64,000 nt of DNA. Source: Plazaster borealis (lineage: Eukaryota; Echinodermata; Asteroidea; Forcipulatida; Labidiasteridae). The position numbers and the translations under genes are program-made. This document shows positions 29,964-41,600 of the stretch, piece by piece. Positions within the stretch are counted from its first letter, which is position 1; every line of letters begins with the position of its first letter. The notes below the pieces were generated by a model. That model was not told the origin of the DNA and did not search any database. It was given only the letters and a program-made list of their open reading frames with translations. The stretch lies in NCBI GenBank assembly GCA_021014325.1, contig CM037469.1, positions 15,922,201 through 15,986,200 of the forward strand, read 5' to 3'.

Positions 29964-32900
29964 ATGAAGAGCCCAACCTCCAGTTCCAAAAGGTAAATTG
30001 AGAATTAGGTCTATTTAATTATTTTTTTAAAATAATTTTCTTGCAAGCTTTCAGTTCGTAATACCACAGAGAAAGGACCTTTCTCTATGGTTATACCTCC
30101 TCGCAATACTTCCAAGCATTCCACTTCAGAACACTTTATCGACACAGCAAAACTTAACTGATTTATGTATTAAAGGCACTGTACACGTTTGGTAATTACT
30201 CAAAATATATTAGCATAAAAACTGACTTGGTAACGAGCAACAAAGAGCTGTTGATAGTATATAAAACATTGTAGGAAACAACTCCCTCTGAAGTAACGTA
30301 GTTTTTGAGAAAGAGGTAATTTCTCACTAAAATAATAAAAGACTTCTTGCAAGAAGCCTTTTATTTCTATCTGAAAGCACACACATTGTACAACAAGGGT
30401 GTTTTTTCTTTCATCATTTTCTTGCAACTTCGATGATCAATTGAGCCCAAATTTTCACAGGCTTGTTATTTTATGCTATGTTGGGATACACCAAGTGAGA
30501 ACACTGGTCTTTGACAATTACCAAACGTGTTCAGTGCCTTTAACAAGCATGAAGCTGTCAAAATAAAATTGACTTTTTTTCCCTTTGTCAGATCGCCGTC
30601 AAGCACAAAGTTCTTTACATTGCGGACTGGCGTATTGGCTATCGTACTCGTCTGGGTCCTCGCCATTGCTTTCTACATGAACTCCCCAACACCATCTGGC
30701 CTCGTCAACCCCTGGCAATACAAATGTTTTAGCGGTGCAAAACGTGTCGCAACCGACATGGTATGCTGTTTGTCGAGTTTTGTATCTTTTTTAAAAATTA
30801 GTTCAACTTTAACTTCCCGAAACATTTCTTTAAAACCCTTTCTGAGCCCACAGTCTCCTCCTACAGGAGTCACAAGTTATGGATGTCATTGTTTTTTCCC
30901 AGTTTAATGTCCAGAGTTGAACGTCCTTGAAACTCTAAACTGGACCTTGCCACATCTCAGAGGGGTGTGTCAGTTCCCAGGGGCTGGGAAAAAAACTATA
31001 CCAAGCGTACAAAATCTGCTACATGTCTTACTTAGCATCAGGGTCAACACAGCACACACTCATCCAACCCTCTGTTAAAATGGAACTATTCCGGCCATCT
31101 ATTTATTGTATCAGGCTGTACCGTTGATGTGTGGCAGGCACGTACTCTGAGCAACTTTGTGGTTTCCACGCCCCCCCCCCTCCCCCCAACACACACCACC
31201 AGTCAAAGGTCACTGTAATTAGAGGACATGTGGTACTTTATGTGATTTTTGGTAGAGGGCAGTCAGTACAGTTAAATCAAATTGCATCTCATTATGTTTA
31301 CAAAGATGCTCAATCTATCTGTAATCTTTTCTTGAAGGCCTCCGTTATCTCCTACTTCACCTCCTCGCACTACATCATCCCGTTTCGCTCACTAATCATG
31401 AAGGCTATGCCAATGAGTCCACGGGAAGTAACAGGATCCAACATCCGGTCATCGGTCACGACCTTTGCTGGGGTCAAAGTTCGTCTCTACGAGCCAATAG
31501 ACAAGCAACCTGGACTGGGACCGGCGCTGGTGTTCATACACGGAGGTGCATTCGTTTTGGGAAGTGCCGGTAAGGGGATAGAGATTGATTTATGACCCAA
31601 CCAATAGAGGCCTACAGAACCATCACGGCCATTTTTCACTCATCGGTTTTAAACAGCAATTTTCGTGGTGGACACTCGTAGGCAATTAACCGTCTAAAAA
31701 CTTCCTGATCAGGCTGACCCGGAAAGTGGGTTAAATGAGTTTAACACGAACTCTACGTCAGTTTGACCCATTTCTTTGACATTTTGACACAGAATCCGGG
31801 TCATGACCATAGAGTTATATATAGGAACTAGAGGGCGCACTGGCCTAGTTACGCGGCCCGACGTGGCGCCATTTTGTACGTAGGCAAAAAACAACATCGA
31901 TGCATGAGATACATGTATAAACCGGAATGCAAACCATGGGGAAATTTCCTTCCTGTGTTATTGTCTGCGAAAATCACATCATCCATCGTCAAAATGCCTA
32001 AAAAAACACAAGAAACGTGTACTTCGTATTCAATGTAGCCCTTTATAAAATGGCGCGCGGGTCTCCTTGTGGTGCCGTCGCGTTTGAGCACGCAGCCAGA
32101 GCCGTATAATGAGAGAGTTGCGACAACTTGCGATTAGAAGCCATTTTGTCTCCAAAAATGCATTGGCGAATACAGGGTGCCAGACTAGTCTGCCCATTGG
32201 GTTGTGCTGCATTTGGGAACAAAATGGCGTCCAGCAACCACGTGACCGGAGAAAGCTGGTCCCTCCATGTCGCAACTCTCTCAATACACAGCTCTGCACG
32301 CAGCATTGCCAGTGCGCCCTCTAGTTCCTATATATAACTCTATGGTCATGGCTGACCCAGAAATTGGGCAGACCCCACGTGATCCGGATCCGCTCAATTC
32401 CAACATGGAAGTTTTTAGAGTGTATATAGGGATCCATGCCCATATAAATGTACCTCTATGTTTAATCTATGGTGTGAGTAAAATAAACAATATGGCTGTA
32501 CGGGTCATGCATGGAAAACTCAACAGGCTAATGCTCCGGGCAGGATTCGAACCCACGATTCCGCATTTTAAAGCACTTAACCTCAGTACAAACATAAACG
32601 AACATGCCTTTGAGATATTTGTTTTCTAACAAATGGTTGTTGGATAGTTAAAGGGACACGTTGCCTTGGATCGGGCGAGTTGGTATATACAAAGCATTTG
32701 TAACCGTTTGTTATAAAATGCATACGGTTAGAAAGATGTTTTAGAAGTAGAATACAATGATCCACACAAATATGTCTCGAAAATGCGTGGTTTTCCTTTT
32801 ACATCGTGAACAAACACGGTCGGCCATTTTGTGGAGTCAACATTTTGACTCCACAAAATGGCCAACCGTGTTAGTTCGCAAAGTAAAAGGAAAACCACGC

Positions 32901-35111
32901 AATTTCGAGGCATATTTGTGTGGATCATTGTATTCTACTTTTATAACGTCTTTCTAACCATATGCATTTTATAACAAACTGTTTCAAACGCTTTTTTTAG
33001 ACCAACTCGTCCGATCCAAGGCAACGTGGCCCTTTAACATGGACGGGAAAAGGAACATAAAAGAGTTATGAAAAGAAACTCATGTTTATAATTTAAATTG
33101 GCTGTGTCGACGTGATCATAGTTTGCTTGTGGCGGGGTTGGGGGAATGGAAAAATGAAATCTCACCCAGTTACTATGGTTAACTTGGTGAGAGTTCAGAA
33201 TTCAATGTCTGGCCACAGTAGACTCGTAGTGATCAAGACTGCACAGCCCTTTTTAATAAGGAACGATGGCTACGCGATCACACCATAAAACACCCTTTCA
33301 CTGTTGGCAATACCATTTTTGCCAGATACACATATCCTAACAGAAGAATGAATTCAAATCCAAACGAAAACTTGATCTTTTTACAAAAGTTCCCTGTCAA
33401 ACGAATCCTCCTAATTTTTGAGAAAAATGAAAACTTGGAATCTTGACATTTTTGTTTTGCAGATATGTTTGACATTTTGACGAGGCGATTTGCAGAAGAA
33501 CTGGACAGTGTAGTTGTTTCCATAGAGTAAGTATATAATCGGAGACAAACGGCTTAAAGGCACTGAACACGTTTGGAAATTGTCAAAGACCAGTGTTCTC
33601 ACTTGGTGTATCCCAACATATGCATAAAATAACAAGCCTGTGAAAATTTGGGCTCAATTGGTCATTGAAGTTGCAAGAAAATGATGAAAGCAAAAACACC
33701 CTTGTTGTACAAATTTGTGTGCTTTCAGATAGTAATAAAAACTTCTTGCAAGAAGTTTTTATTATTTTAGTGAGAAATTACCTCTTTCTCAAAAACTACG
33801 TTACTTCAGAGGGAGTCGTTTCCTACAATGTTTTATACTATAAACAGCTCTCTCTTGCTCGTTACCAAGTCAGTTTTATGCTAATATATATTTTGAGTCA
33901 TTACCAAACGTGTACGGTGCCTTTAAAGAAGAAGAACTTTATTTCAAATTCGTCTTTAGCATCAAGCCATTTGCGAGTTTGATGTGAAGATCGTCTGGTG
34001 CAACGACCTGCTTAGTCGCAAGTTATCGCTAAATTGATTTCTTCAGACTACAGAGATGGTTGCTATGTCACATGGTTTGGTGTAAAGCAACCTCCAGATG
34101 AGCCAACCCTGGTACTTTTGTGCCATATACGCATTAATTCAGAATGGTTTTTGGGTGTTCGCCGTCTCTTATTAGCTATGTAAAAGCTTGCTTATTGGTT
34201 TGGGGTCGGCTTTAGGCTTAGGGCTAGGTTTAGGTTAGGGTTAGTGATGGGCTGATCCTTATCATTTTTCTGCAATTGTGTTTGATTATAGCTACAGGTT
34301 GGCACCAGAACATCCATTCCCAGCTGCTTTCGAAGATTGCATCAATGCCTCCAAATGGTTCATGGACCACGCCGAAGACTTCCACGTGGACCGTTCGCGA
34401 ATTGGCATCGCAGGGGACAGTGCTGGTGGCACACTCGCCGCATCGGTGTCACAAATCTTATACGACGATCGTCGTTACCCTGACTTTGCCTTTCAGGCGA
34501 TGATTTATCCCATCACTCAGTTCATTGATAACCATACGCCAGCTACGATGTTGTCTATCTCACTGTTTGGGATGGACGGTTCTATCGTCACCTGGCAGGA
34601 GGCAGGCGAGTTCACGTGCCTGTATCTCCTAGGAAGGTCCGAGCAACGAGTAGTGGACGCCCTCATTGATAACACACACACATCAGTCACTTTTAGGCGC
34701 GACTCTCCTTTGGCGCAGTACGTCAATCACACCCTACTCCCTCTGGGAATGCAAGATTACGGGCATTATAAACCGCCGAATCTTGACGAGCAGAGGGGTG
34801 ATGATAGAGTTTGGGAGCAGCTCCAAGATTTGATTCTGGACCAGCGAGCCAGCCCACTTCTGAGGCCGGACATGAAAGGGTTGCCGCCGACCTTTTTGGC
34901 AACCTGTGAGTTTGATCCACTGAGAGACCATGGTGTGTTCTATGTACTCAGGCTAAGGGACGCAGGGGTTCCAGTCAGATGGGAGCATTATAATGGGGGA
35001 TTCCATGGCGTTCTGGGACCAACATGGCCACTTGTATTCGAGGTTGGGGAGAAAATGTTCCAAGATTTGATAGTCTTCTTTAAAGAGCATCTCAAGATCA
35101 CAAAAAAGTAA
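29964..35111 (+). CDS. Gene C: AADAC-like membrane serine hydrolase, 5 coding exons
   Basis: Exons 29964-29992, 30592-30760, 31338-31569, 33463-33526 and 34292-35111 form a 437-aa frame (intron phases 2, 0, 1, 2, as in gene B). The start ATG is in a short exon encoding a Ser-rich cytosolic tail; the next exon gives the signal anchor (about residues 20-37) and the VNPW motif. The hydrolase domain shows HGGAF at 134-138, GDSAGG with Ser208, Asp373 in EFDPLRDHG and His403 in GFHGVLG. The third glycine of the usual HGGG oxyanion motif is alanine, as in gene B. By family it is an ER-lumenal lipid/xenobiotic esterase; substrate unknown. A polyadenylation signal AATAAA lies at 35196-35201. Introns contain family 1, 2-like and palindromic elements. 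It is an inverted duplicate of gene B; gene A is the more distant relative. Confidence 0.93.
30170..30542. repeat. Family 1 element, intron 1 of gene C
   Basis: Full-length copy bounded by TTAAAGGCACTG and its inverse. Its right end lies only about 50 bp before the exon 2 acceptor, so the pyrimidine tract is just outside it. Confidence 0.9.
31693..32421. repeat. Family 3 (GGGTCA/TGACCC) element split by a nested insertion
   Basis: The left half starts 'TCTAAAAACTTCCTGATCAGG' type and the right half ends 'GGAAGTTTTTAGA' type, matching the uninterrupted copies at 49112 and 51361. The element at 31806-32346 sits in the middle. The region lies in intron 3 of gene C. Confidence 0.8.
31806..32346. 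mobile_element. Nested inverted-repeat element with perfect ~39-bp ends and CATG duplication
   Basis: The ends, beginning ACCATAGAGTTATATATAGG, are perfect inverted copies over 39 bp and are flanked by CATG on both sides (31802-31805, 32347-32350). Removing it rejoins the surrounding family 3 repeat into 'GGGTCATGGCTGACCC'. The interior has further inverted blocks (AGAGAGTTGCGAC / GTCGCAACTCTCT) but no transposase. The perfect ends argue for recent insertion. Confidence 0.85.
32525..32580 (-). other. tRNA-like box-B sequence
   Basis: On the minus strand, 'GGGTTCGAATCC' near 32545 matches the T-arm consensus, but no matching acceptor stem or box A is found at the right spacing. Probably a relic of a tRNA-derived SINE. 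Confidence 0.3.
32648..33037. repeat. TTAAAGGGACACGTTGCC palindromic element (family 4), copy 1
   Basis: The element folds on itself along nearly its whole length. The termini are 'TTAAAGGGACACGTTGCCTTG' type and the inverse, and the centre is the hairpin 'GGCCATTTTGTGGAGTCAA' / 'TTGACTCCACAAAATGGCC'. Other copies are at 36610-36982 and 56331-56701. It is in intron 3 of gene C. Confidence 0.92.
33554..33926. repeat. Family 1 element, intron 4 of gene C
   Basis: Full-length copy with TTAAAGGCACTGAACACGTTTGG at the left and the inverse at the right. It starts 28 bp after the 64-nt exon donor. Confidence 0.9.
34200..34245 (+). repeat. Degenerate TTAGGG-like interstitial repeat
   Basis: 'TTTAGGCTTAGGGCTAGGTT' followed by 'TAGGTTAGGGTTAG' gives several TTAGGG/TTTAGG-like hexamers just upstream of gene C's last exon. 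It is short and imperfect, and may be chance or a filler at a repaired break. Confidence 0.5.
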
Positions 35112-35610
35112 TGAAAACTTTTGTTATCAATCATAAACATTTTGATTTTAATTTACACTGTTCATCTGGTATAAAAACGACATCAATATTGTGACAATAA
35201 ATCTGATCAGCTTAAATTTGTTCTTTTAGTTTTGTATTTGTTTCACAGGTTAGAGTAATCAAAATACTTTGTGTCAATTTATCTGCGTCGTACCCGAATA
35301 AAACTAACAGTTACAAAGCTGGTTTTGATCGACTGCTGGATGCGAGAACTTAAATTATTTTCAATCCTTGCCTTCATAAAAATTATTGGTGTGTTAATTA
35401 CCTCTCCCTAACCCATGTTCCCTCCGGCCTCCCCTTCAAATTATACTGAACCATCCCCTCTTAATGTTGTCCCCCTAGAACTCCCAGACTGTCTTCACCC
35501 CAGTCATCCTCCTTTAGGATGCGTGCTCCACCTCCCAACAAACTACCCCAATTGAAATCAGAAGTTGCCCTCATCCTAACTCCAGCTCCAAGAAGGAACC
35601 CGACTATCCA

Positions 35611-38600
35611 TCAATCGTCCTCCAAATACAGCATCTGGGTGAGTGACTCCACACTGGAGTTGAATGTGTCTCTACAGTACGGTGAGCATGAATTGAAGAT
35701 GAACGGCAACTTGCGCACACCGAATGCCTTGCTGCACGGACGAATAACTCGCAGGCCTGGCCCGTATAAAGGCCCCTGACAGCAATCGCATATGGTGTAG
35801 CTGCAGGAAAAGAAACATACATTTTATAAGAAAGTAGGGCTAAGGTTATACTATTGAGTTTCCTCATAGCTGCATAGACGCATAACTCGCAGGCCTGGCC
35901 CGTATAAAGGCCCCTGACAGCAATCGCATATGGTGTAGCTGCAGGAAAAGAAAGTTACATTTTATAAGAAAGTAGGGCTAAGGATACTGTTGAGTTTCCT
36001 CATAGCTTTGAGGAAGGGTCATTCTTAGAGCTACCATCATTTGCATCGTGCAATCAGGGAGATTTTGTTCAACAATCAGGGAAATATTTAGAATTACATT
36101 CAACATAATAGGGCAAAAGTTTCATAATCATCTGAACATTGAAAGATTGGTTTATTTTCAGGGAACTTTCTGCAGAATCAGGGAGAGTTGGCAGCTCTGC
36201 GTTCTCACTGAAAATGGATCGTGAGACATTTTTAAAGTTTGAATATAATAGTTGAGGTGACATCTAGGTCGAGTCCAATAATTTGCAGTTACATATCAGT
36301 CATTCAGAAAGTTTAACCTTCTGAAGAAGCAATGAAGATAGTGAGTGATTTTTATTCTAATGTTGAGCATCTGAGAGGTAAATACACACAATAATTTATA
36401 TGTTGTTAGTCCTCATGATGATTATGTACTCTTTTCTTATTGCTGCCCCTCGTCTTTGGTACAACCTTCCTCATAAAATTTGCTCTATTTCATCCCTCAA
36501 CTCTTTCAAAACTGATCTTATACTTTAAAACACTACTGCGAGGGACCGGTTTGGTTGCACCAACCCTGTAGTTTATTGTGTACACATGCTGACAAGCTTT
36601 TTCCATAGGTTAAAGGGACACGTTGCCTTGGATCAGGCGAGTTGGTCTATGAAAAAGCGTTTGTAACCGTTTGTTATAAAATGCATTATGGTTAGAAAGA
36701 TGTTTTAAAAGTAGAATACAATGATCCACACAAATATGCCTCGAAATTGCGTGGTTTTCTTTTTACATCGTGAACTAACATGGCACGCCATTTTGTAGAG
36801 CCAAATTTTTGACTCCACAAAATGGCGGACCGTGTTAGTTCGCAAAGGAAAACCACCCAATTTCGAGGCATATTTGTGTGGATCATGGTATTCTACTTTT
36901 AAAACATCTCTCTAACCATATGCATGTTATAAATGCTTTTCATAGACCAACTCGCCCGATCCAAGGCGACATGTCCCTTTAAGTTTTATGATTTGGTTTC
37001 ATTTACCATTGACAATTGACATACCGGTTCTTTACACAAAAGATGCTGGCAGAGTTTTGTCCTGCCCCCTTCTATAAACCAAATCACTGACCCCTGTTTA
37101 TTGACACACCCTCTCTAAGAAGTGTGGCATGGTCCAGCTTGGGATATCATGGCATTATGAGCTGACCAGCCGACTGCGGTCCTCACTGCAGGGTTAAGCC
37201 AAACAGCTGGACATCAGGCCATACTTAACTCAGAACATTGAGAGCCAATAGATTGTCAATTTCACAGTTTACTTGGTATTCTATTTGACTAACAACGCAA
37301 AGATGTATTATGACTTGAATTGCAACAAGATTATTTCTTTACTGTCCAAATTTTCAGGCCATTCTTTCAATTTTCAACTCATCTGTGAAGACAATTACTT
37401 CTAACTGAGCTGACCAGTGTGTCCAATGTGGCAAAACTTGGAGAGCTTTTAAACCAAACACAAGTGATTCTTACCTATCTAGAACAGAGCAGAGGAAATC
37501 TGGCAAAGCACTGGAGTTCGCGTCAAGGTTGCTTTGTTTCACAGTGAGCGCAGTCAGATCTAAGAGCGTCTGTAAAACAAAAAATACGAATTATGATAAC
37601 TTTTTTTAAGAGAGATTGCCTCACATCACAAGGCTGGACGGCCACTTCAAGGTGAGGGCTACACTTAACTGATTTGGGCTGTCGACCCAAATCAACTGCC
37701 ACCAGGGGCACGTTGCCACCTACTTCTGGGGCTTATTATTTTTATTTTAAGAAAATTGTCCAACACAAGGCCAAAGAAGGTTTCTGGAGGTAGTGGGTCC
37801 TGTGTGATTATGAGGTAAGGGCTTTCATCTGATAACAGCGACTCTCATTCAACAGCGTCTTCCTGTCGACACATATTTGAGTGTTCACATGTCATTGCAC
37901 AAGAACTAATGATGCATCGCCTGATGTGTTTTGCCAAATTAATGGTAACAAATCAGGCATGTGATTTGTCAGGATTTTTCCTGATTTCATAAAGATTTTT
38001 CACTGACTTGCCTTTGTTACGGAAAGAGAGAAGATATCTGTTAACATTTCTCTCGAAATGCTTACAATTTATATCACAATGTATTACAGTTTGGATGCTT
38101 TAAAGGCACTGAACACGTTTGGTAGTTGACAAAGACCAGTGTTTCTCACTTGGTGTATCCCAACATATGCATAAAATAACAAGCCTGCGAAAATTTGGGC
38201 TCAATTGGTCATCGAAGTTGCAAGAAAATGATGAAAGAAAAAACACCCTTGTTGTACAAATTTGTGTGCTTTCAGATAGGAATAAAACTTCTTGCAAGAA
38301 GTTTTTATTATTTTAGTGAGAAATTTCCTTCTTTCTCAAAAACTACGTTACTTCAGAGGGGGTCGTTTCCTACAATGTTTTATAGTATCAACAGCTCTCC
38401 GTTGCTTGTTACCAAAAAAGTTTTTATGCTAATATTTGTTTTGAGTCATTACCAAAAAGGAACTAAAGTTTAATAACTTCCAGGAAATGTATCATACAGT
38501 GATATGAGAGGTAACTTACCTGCGGCTCATTTCGGCTGTTCTCTTTCCAGAAGAGTGGGTGCATGAAATTATTGGTTACCCTCAGGTAGCGTAATTTCCT

Positions 38601-41600
38601 CAGCTTCAGGGCAGAGCACGGCATACCGGGAAGCTGGTTCCCTTCTAGATTCAACTCACGAAGGGTTGACCTGCAAGTTCAACATAGATTACTAGAACTA
38701 TTTTCTCTTCCTTTTGATGGACTCCACTTCAGGACTCTGAGACACTAGGTGGCAGCAGACTAATCGTCCAGGTATCTTTCCGGACATACCAGGTAGTTCG
38801 TGGTAAGTCTGCTGCAACCTAGCATCCCTGAGTTCCTTTCAGATACTTTCGTCAAACTCGCTCTACCATTTCAGTTTAAAACTACAAATACTTACTTGAG
38901 ATGCCGTATCTCACTCGGCAAGTAGCTCAGTCTGTTATAGGAGAGGTCCAGGAACTGTAGTGGGATTGTGAACAGGCTGTAGAAAAAAAAGGAACACTGG
39001 GCTTTATGAACCCTTTAGAGAGCATAGAGACCACAAGTCTCTTTTACTAAAATACCCATAGCGGCCGCAAACGGCGGTAAGATCTGTCTTACTTCCTCTC
39101 ATCCATAAAGGTCAATTTAAAGGTCAGGTCACTTTTCAAATTTTTCCCATGTTGACATTGTATCTATATTTCTAAACAAAATATTAACTTTCTGTACAGT
39201 ATAAGTTTTTGGAAACACTTTTACTGAAGACCACTGTTAAAAAAGAATGCTGTGTGTGCGTTTTCCATGCGTTCTTCTGAGACTTCCGCTCCCTAGTAGA
39301 GGACGCAGACCTTTCAACTACATTGATGTGATTGGCAGAGACACACAATTATATATGACGAGGACCTTCCAAACATGATGAGGGATCTTGGTTGCGACTG
39401 CTAAATGATAAACGATGATGTGTGTGCGCCATCGGCTGAAAAACCCTCTACAACATGAAAGTCTCCCTGGATCTTGAATGAAACAGGGAGGAGAGGAGGA
39501 TGGAGGGCACTAAACCATGGGGCCTCTTGGGTCGGTGAAGGGGGAAAGTTGTCCTCTTACCTTGGTGGCAACGACGTTATGAGGTTGAAGGAGACAACGA
39601 GGGTTCTTAGTTTTGTTAGGCGATGTATCTCAAGAGGTAATTCCTTCAGGGGGTTATTCCTCAGCTTCAGGACCTCTAAGCACCTCAGGGTCAACAACTC
39701 TTGGGGAAACACCTGTTCATGACATGGATATCAGCCAGTGTGTTTAATAATCAGAATAAGGAAGTAATGCAGGTACTTGCAAAACTTTAACAATTAAATT
39801 ATTAAAAATTCTTAATATTGCCAAAGGCTGGAAGGACCAGTGAGCGATTATATAATTTTGTAACTTTTTAATCATTTTTCTGCTGATGACTTTCAAAGTT
39901 TTATCTAGTTTTGTTTTTGCACACGGCGCTTTGAGGCTGTTTGCGGCAATACTGCATTTTATAAGTTTCTTTTTAGGTGTTCGGGCTTCAGCCGAACACC
40001 TTTTGCTATTGTTCAAGTTTTTTATTTTTCTCACAACATTTTATTACTATTATTATTAATGAAAAGTGAGGCCTCTGAATTCAAAGTAGACGTTTAACCT
40101 AGCCCTAGGACATCAGTCTCAGGTAGTGTAACGGAGACTGACATCCCACCAGGGCTAGCATTAACCTAAGGAGTGCCCTGTATTAAATTTATGCCATACA
40201 TTTCAAAACTAATCAGCAGTAAATATGAAAATGGAAGCTGGCAAAGAACAATGGAGCTCACACAGGAGAGAAAACTATGTGACATAATTAGTGAGGGTCT
40301 GTTTTGAAGGAAAAAGGAATTAAGGAAATCGGCCGGGGCTACTTGTTTTTGAGGGGACTTCTCATTAATTACTTCACTGCCGCGGAGTGAGTTTTTTTAT
40401 TGGTCTCAACGTTTCATCTAGCGTACTCTAGTCATTGTCAGGAGACTGAAGAGTGTTTGAGATGTTTGTGTCTGTATAGGGTTTCAGTGTAGAGTCAGCA
40501 CTGCTCTGATTGGTTCTTCTGAAAGGAGAACTGTGGTTGGTGGGCTCATAGGTGTTGTGTGGGCTACCCATTGTGTGCGAGTGCCCTGTGTTCTGGAGCG
40601 TATCAGTGGCTCAAACTCTCTTTCTAGTTACAAAGACACAATTCTCATAATCAGACTTACCCTGAGATCGTTAAAAGACAGGTTTAGATACACCAGCGTC
40701 TTGGTTAAAGGTGAGATTTCTGGAAGAGACAGTATGAAGTGAGCCTGCAAGATTTATGCAAAAAATGAAATAAACTAAAGATTATTTATTAATTTCTTCA
40801 TAATGGAATCTTTTACCGTGTCTGTCATACTGAGATTGTCCTCAGAATCTGAGGATTGCAAAAATCCAAAGAGCAACGCAGTCAGGAATATCTGGGGTCA
40901 TGGCAGGGTCAGCCAAAGTGGTAGGGACAAGGGGGCGGAACTAGACTAACAGCAATCCAAACCAAAGTCCCCGACTGAGGAGCGGGCGGATGGCATCACT
41001 GTGCAAGCAGTGTCAACAGATGTGGGGACAGAAGAAGGCTGCAACAAAAGGTCATTCCCTAGTCATTAAGGTTTCCTCTCCACTTGACCCGGCGAACCCA
41101 CCTTCTGCCAATGATTGTGGGTCTGTCAGTGTCCAACAGCATTCCCATGTAAAAAGATGTGAGGCACAATGCACAAGGGAATACTGGTCTACTTTTGACA
41201 GTTGTCTAAATTTAGAAATAGCATGTCTAAACCTTGAATACAGCTCTCCCAAAAGATGAGCCTAAAAAATCTGCAATTAGGATAGTAATTTGGCTGGTCA
41301 TTTTTTATTTGCACCATGTATTATATTGTACTTGATTAAGGTTGCGGCTCATGGTTTCATGTTTGCGCCCAACCGCAGTGCGGAAATCTTCACTAATGAA
41401 GTAGCACTTGCAAGGAAGAAGAATTCAGCATTAATTTTCCCTCACTCTATTAAAGTCTGATCAGTCTCTATGGCTGATTTCGGGCGGTGTGTTCTTGGAT
41501 GCTCGAGAACACGTAGGATCGCTGTTCGTGTATCTTCCGCCCGAACGATGATGATGTAGAAAGAACGATTGGGTTGTAAAAATAGCCTAACAAATAGGCT

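Noticed and set aside
31131..31595. 154-codon frame taken as one ORF
   Set aside because: Only 31338-31569 is exon 3 of gene C; the upstream part is intron with no coding look, and the exon ends at a GTAAGG donor.
32043..32337. Several 70-90-codon frames on both strands
   Set aside because: They lie inside the inverted-repeat element 31806-32346 and mirror each other because of its arms.
34200..34245. Interstitial telomere
   Set aside because: Only a few imperfect TTAGGG-like hexamers; too short and degenerate to claim an ancient chromosome end.
40990..41259. 89-codon plus-strand frame beginning MASLCKQC
   Set aside because: No recognisable motif, no splice or polyadenylation context; it lies in an LRR gene intron.
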